A stretch of DNA of 64,000 bases from Haemonchus contortus (taxonomy: Eukaryota; Nematoda; Chromadorea; Rhabditida; Trichostrongylidae). The notes under the pieces were generated by a model. That model made no database searches and was not told where the DNA came from. It saw nothing but the letters and a program-made list of their open reading frames with translations. Position 1 is the first letter of the stretch. Every line of letters starts with the position of its first letter. A program made the translations under genes and the position numbers. The stretch spans positions 15,861,940-15,925,939 of the forward strand of contig LS997563.1 of assembly GCA_000469685.2 (NCBI GenBank), read 5' to 3'. This document shows positions 61,080 through 64,000 of the stretch, piece by piece.

Positions 61080-61524
61080 CCTTCTTTTCACTGCTCCAAA
61101 CCATTTCTTCCGCATTCCAGAAAGTTTTTGAAGAGATGAATTTTTGGTCCTAGCCCCGTGCCAGTTCCGCCCCCTTCGAGGACTTAACTACATTTGTCCC
61201 AATTCCTCTTATCACTTTTTTCCCGCGTTCTAGAACGTTTCTGAACAGAGTTATGAAATTTTGATCTAAGCCCCGCCCACTTTGGTGCTAACTCCGCACA
61301 CTTTGGGGATCTGACCACATTTGTTCTTTTACACCTTGACACCTTTCTCCCGCACTCTAGAACGTTTCTGAACAGAGCTATAAAGTTTTGATATAAGCCC
61401 CGCCCACTTTGGTGCCAACCCCGCTCACTTTCGGGATTTGACCACATTTGTTCTTTTACACCTTGACACCTTTTCCCCGCACTCTAGAACGTTTCTGAAC
61501 AGAGCTATAAAGTTTGGGTGTGGT
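61080..61524 (+). repeat. satellite array, about 120-130 bp units
   Basis: Three to four units share CATTCTAGAACGTTTCTGAA-like, CTATAAAGTTTTGAT, AAGCCCCGCCCACTTTGGTG and TTGACCACATTTGTTCTTTT blocks in fixed order. The array continues at 63,113 after a transposon insertion. Confidence 0.85.
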
Positions 61525-63108
61525 GCGATTCACGCGCCAATATAATGAGGTCATCCTACTATATATAACGCGCTAAGTGTGTCTGTTGGTTTGTCTGTCT
61601 GTGTGTGTGTGTGTGTAGTTGTGTGTTTGACCGGAAATTCATAACTCCGGTTCCCGTCGACCTAGAGAGTTCAAATTTGGTGGGTGTAAGGGGGGCAGGA
61701 TGGGAACACTAATGGCGGGTGGTGGGGCCGGACTCCGCCTACAAGGGGCGGGGTTTGTGCGAAATAAATGTTTGAGCGCAAATTCATAACTCCGGTTCCC
61801 GTCGACCTAGAGAGTTCAAATTTGGTAGGTGGAAGGGGGGGCAGGATGGGAACACTAATGGTGGGTGGTAGGACCGGACTCCGCCTACAAGGGGCGGGGT
61901 TTGTGTGAAAAACTTAAACTTGGACCTAGAGCGTTCAAATTTGGTAGGAATACAGGCGGCAGGGTGGAAACACTAATGGTGGGTGGTAGGACCGGACTCC
62001 GCCTACAAGGGGCGGGGTTTGTGTGAAAAACTTAAACTTGGACCTAGAGCGTTCAAATTTGGTAGGAATACAGGCGGCAGGGTGGAAACACTAATGGTGG
62101 GTGGTAGGACCGGACTCCGCCTACAAGGGGCGGGGTTTGTGTGAAAAACTTAAACTTGGACCTAGAGTGTTCAAATTTGGTAGGAATACAGGCGGCAGGA
62201 TTGAAACACTTATGATGGGAGGCAGGACCGGACTCTGCGCACAATGGGGGGGGTTTGAGCGGAAAATCATAACTCCTCAAGGGTGCAGGGCTTATAGAGA
62301 TATGTCAAAATGGACCTAGAGCGGTCAAACTTAGTAGGAATACAGGAGGCAGGATAGGAACACTGATGATAGGCTGGAAGACCAAACTCCGCCCCAAAGG
62401 ACTAGGCGTGAATAAATACTGTTAGTTCGGACCCAGACCGTTGAAGCTTGAGGGCACAAGGAGTTGGCTGGGAACATTGATGGTAGCTAACATAGTAGAC
62501 TCAGCCGCGATGAAGTGTCTGAATACTTTCATCTCTAAATAATCGCCTTTGTGATATAATGCGATGTTCTATTCGGACACAGCAAAGATGGCTTACAGAA
62601 AAAATCGCTCACAATTTGAAGCTAATACTGAGGGTGTACAGCTTTCAAAGAAAAAGTAGAATCCGAAGTGTTAGTTGCGCATCATGGTGAGCGCCCGGCG
62701 TAGCCGGGCGAACCCATTAGAAGGAGGGAAGCCCGGCGTTAGCTGGGCGGCCCGACTGGTCGGACAAAACGCGCTAAAACATCATTCCTACCATCATAAC
62801 GGAAGTTATAAGAACTTATAAGTAGAATAAGTGAAGAAATGACCAACTATGCACGTTTACAGATGGATTGCGTTTACTAGGATCGAAAAAATTAAAGTTA
62901 TTCTTATTTTGAACGTTTGACTAGTAAATTGTTGACTTATGAGGTGAATTCTCAGTCTCGAAGGGGCTTTTTTTGCCATAGTAAAGAGATTTGCTCTATT
63001 CATGGTGAAGCTGTGAACTACTGCAAATTTATTTGCTCCATCTCAACGGGAAAGTACTGAAACGATGCTGCGAGCGCGATGACCTCATTATATTGGCGCG
63101 TGAATCGC
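61525..63108. mobile_element. TIR-bounded 1.58-kb element carrying an internal minisatellite
   Basis: Perfect 31-bp inverted termini: 61,525-61,555 begins GCGATTCACGCGCCAATATA and 63,078-63,108 is its complement. The interior holds a GT-rich tract, a tandem array and a GCCCGGCGTAGCCGGGC hairpin near 62,696. No transposase ORF is visible. It sits inside the satellite array, which resumes on the other side. Confidence 0.8.
61630..62400 (+). repeat. minisatellite with 118-bp units inside the TIR element
   Basis: Units start near TGGACCTAGAGCGTTCAAAT at 61,921, 62,039 and 62,157, exactly 118 bp apart and nearly identical, with longer diverged units on both sides. Each unit contains GGACCGGACTCCGCCTACAA. 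Related sequence occurs at 20,100-20,160. Confidence 0.9.
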
Positions 63109-63112
63109 GCAA

Positions 63113-63430
63113 TTGGGGATCTGACCACATTTGTTCTTTTACACCTTGACACCTTTCTCCCGCACTCTAGAACGTTTCTGAACAGAGCTATAAAGTTTTG
63201 ATATAAGCCCCGCCCACTTTGGTGCCAACCCCGCCCACTTTCGGGATTTGACCACATTTGTTCTTTTACACCTTGACACCTTTTTGCCGCATCCCAGTAA
63301 ATTTTTGATCTAAGCCCCGCCCACTTTGGTGCCAACCCCGCCCACTTTCGGGATTTGACCATATTTGTCCCATTACCTCTAACCACTTTTTTCCGCATTC
63401 TATAACTTTTCCGAACGAAGTTACACTAAT
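63113..63430 (+). repeat. satellite array, continuation
   Basis: Two to three units of the same satellite as 61,080-61,524, with GCCCCGCCCACTTTGGTGCC and TTGACCACATTTGTTCTTTT. Confidence 0.85.
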
Positions 63431-63454
63431 TTTTGAAAAGTAGCTTTCACCTAA

Positions 63455-63485
63455 ACGCACGCCCCGCCCCTCGGGGGCGGGGCTT
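63455..63485. repeat. GC-rich short hairpin
   Basis: GCCCCGCCCC-TCG-GGGGCGGGGC forms a perfect short stem. A degraded relative is near 63,755. These belong to the dispersed satellite-like DNA. Confidence 0.6.
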
Positions 63486-63881
63486 CGCTATACTTATGCA
63501 TGCTCAGCACGCATAAGCCTTGCTCACTCTTTTTATTTTTTCCCTGGCCTCGACGCCTTCGTTAAATCGAGTTACGAATCTCTGTGGAAAGTACCGCCCA
63601 GTGCGAGAACGCCCCGCCCACCGCCGGTAAGTTTCCTTTATTTTGATTGTTGACCCATCCCTCACCTATGCACATTTTTTCCCGGTGTCTGGAACATTAT
63701 GAGACCGAATTAGAAGAATTCACCCATGACCTCGCCCAATTCCGGCGCACGCCCCGCCCCTTGGGGGGGAGCTCCGCTAGGCTCACATGTGCTCTGTTGC
63801 ACTTACCCTATGCTCAACCCATTCCAAACTTGACCCGACTTCTCCAGGTGTTTCTTCAGGTTATATCGAATTTCGGTACAA

Positions 63882-63884
<3 letters not shown>

Positions 63885-63940
<56 letters not shown>

Positions 63941-64000
63941 GCCAGACAGCCAGACAGCCAGCCAGACAGACAGCCAGACAGACAGCCAGACAGACAGCCA
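63885..64000 (+). repeat. (CAGA)n / CAGC microsatellite
   Basis: Tetranucleotide CAGA repeats, later mixed with CAGC, run to the edge of the window. Confidence 0.95.

Noticed and set aside
61890..62200. Regularly spaced near-identical repeats, superficially CRISPR-like
   Set aside because: The unit is a continuous 118-bp tandem repeat without unique spacers, in a eukaryotic genome.

Overview
The window is nuclear DNA of a nematode, most likely a clade V strongylid of hookworm type. The evidence is short and long introns with nematode-like splice sites, nematode-style gene architecture, and dense decayed repeats (RTE-clade non-LTR elements, mariner, MITEs, a BEL-like env remnant). No bacterial features are present. 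The species cannot be named from sequence alone. Gene models were built by joining exons whose reading phases match and whose products resemble known families; most listed ORFs on either strand are chance.

Layout: 0.7-2.6 kb holds a decayed RTE retrotransposon (minus). 4.0-11.3 kb is a 12-13 exon gene for mitochondrial arginyl-tRNA synthetase (rars-2, plus), with a truncated hairpin element in one intron and an odd basic ORF in another. 12.5-14.6 kb is a transposon cluster: a TA-flanked MITE, a mariner relic split by a 291-bp hairpin element, and a TTAA-flanked 77-bp hairpin. 17.0-28.4 kb (minus) is a TTBK/CK1-like kinase gene that has lost its catalytic residues; its introns carry retroelement pieces and a 1.6-kb nested palindrome. 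30.0-32.0 kb (minus) is an unrecognised basic nuclear-type protein with repeated VKxEPLEEGEI modules. 32.3-36.1 kb holds an LTR element reduced to LTRs plus an env-like glycoprotein remnant, and a second LTR-like stretch; each has a tRNA-Gly sequence where a primer-binding site would be. 38.2-43.5 kb (minus) is an 11-exon, seven-finger C2H2 protein. It is divergent from a large DENND5 (Rab6IP1-type DENN/RUN/PLAT) gene at 44.9-60.8 kb (plus) that probably runs off the right edge. 61.1-64.0 kb is satellite DNA, interrupted by a TIR-bounded element that contains its own 118-bp minisatellite, and ends in a (CAGA)n tract.

The genes do not form an evident pathway: tRNA charging in mitochondria, a likely dead kinase, an RNA/chromatin-type disordered protein, a zinc-finger protein and a Rab regulator. 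The ZF and DENND5 genes share a 1.36-kb divergent promoter region. The most unusual items are the pseudokinase, the extended tRNA-Gly matches at the LTR junctions, the nested palindrome with tRNA-like boxes, a 30-nt in-frame microexon in rars-2 and two GC-AG introns in DENND5.
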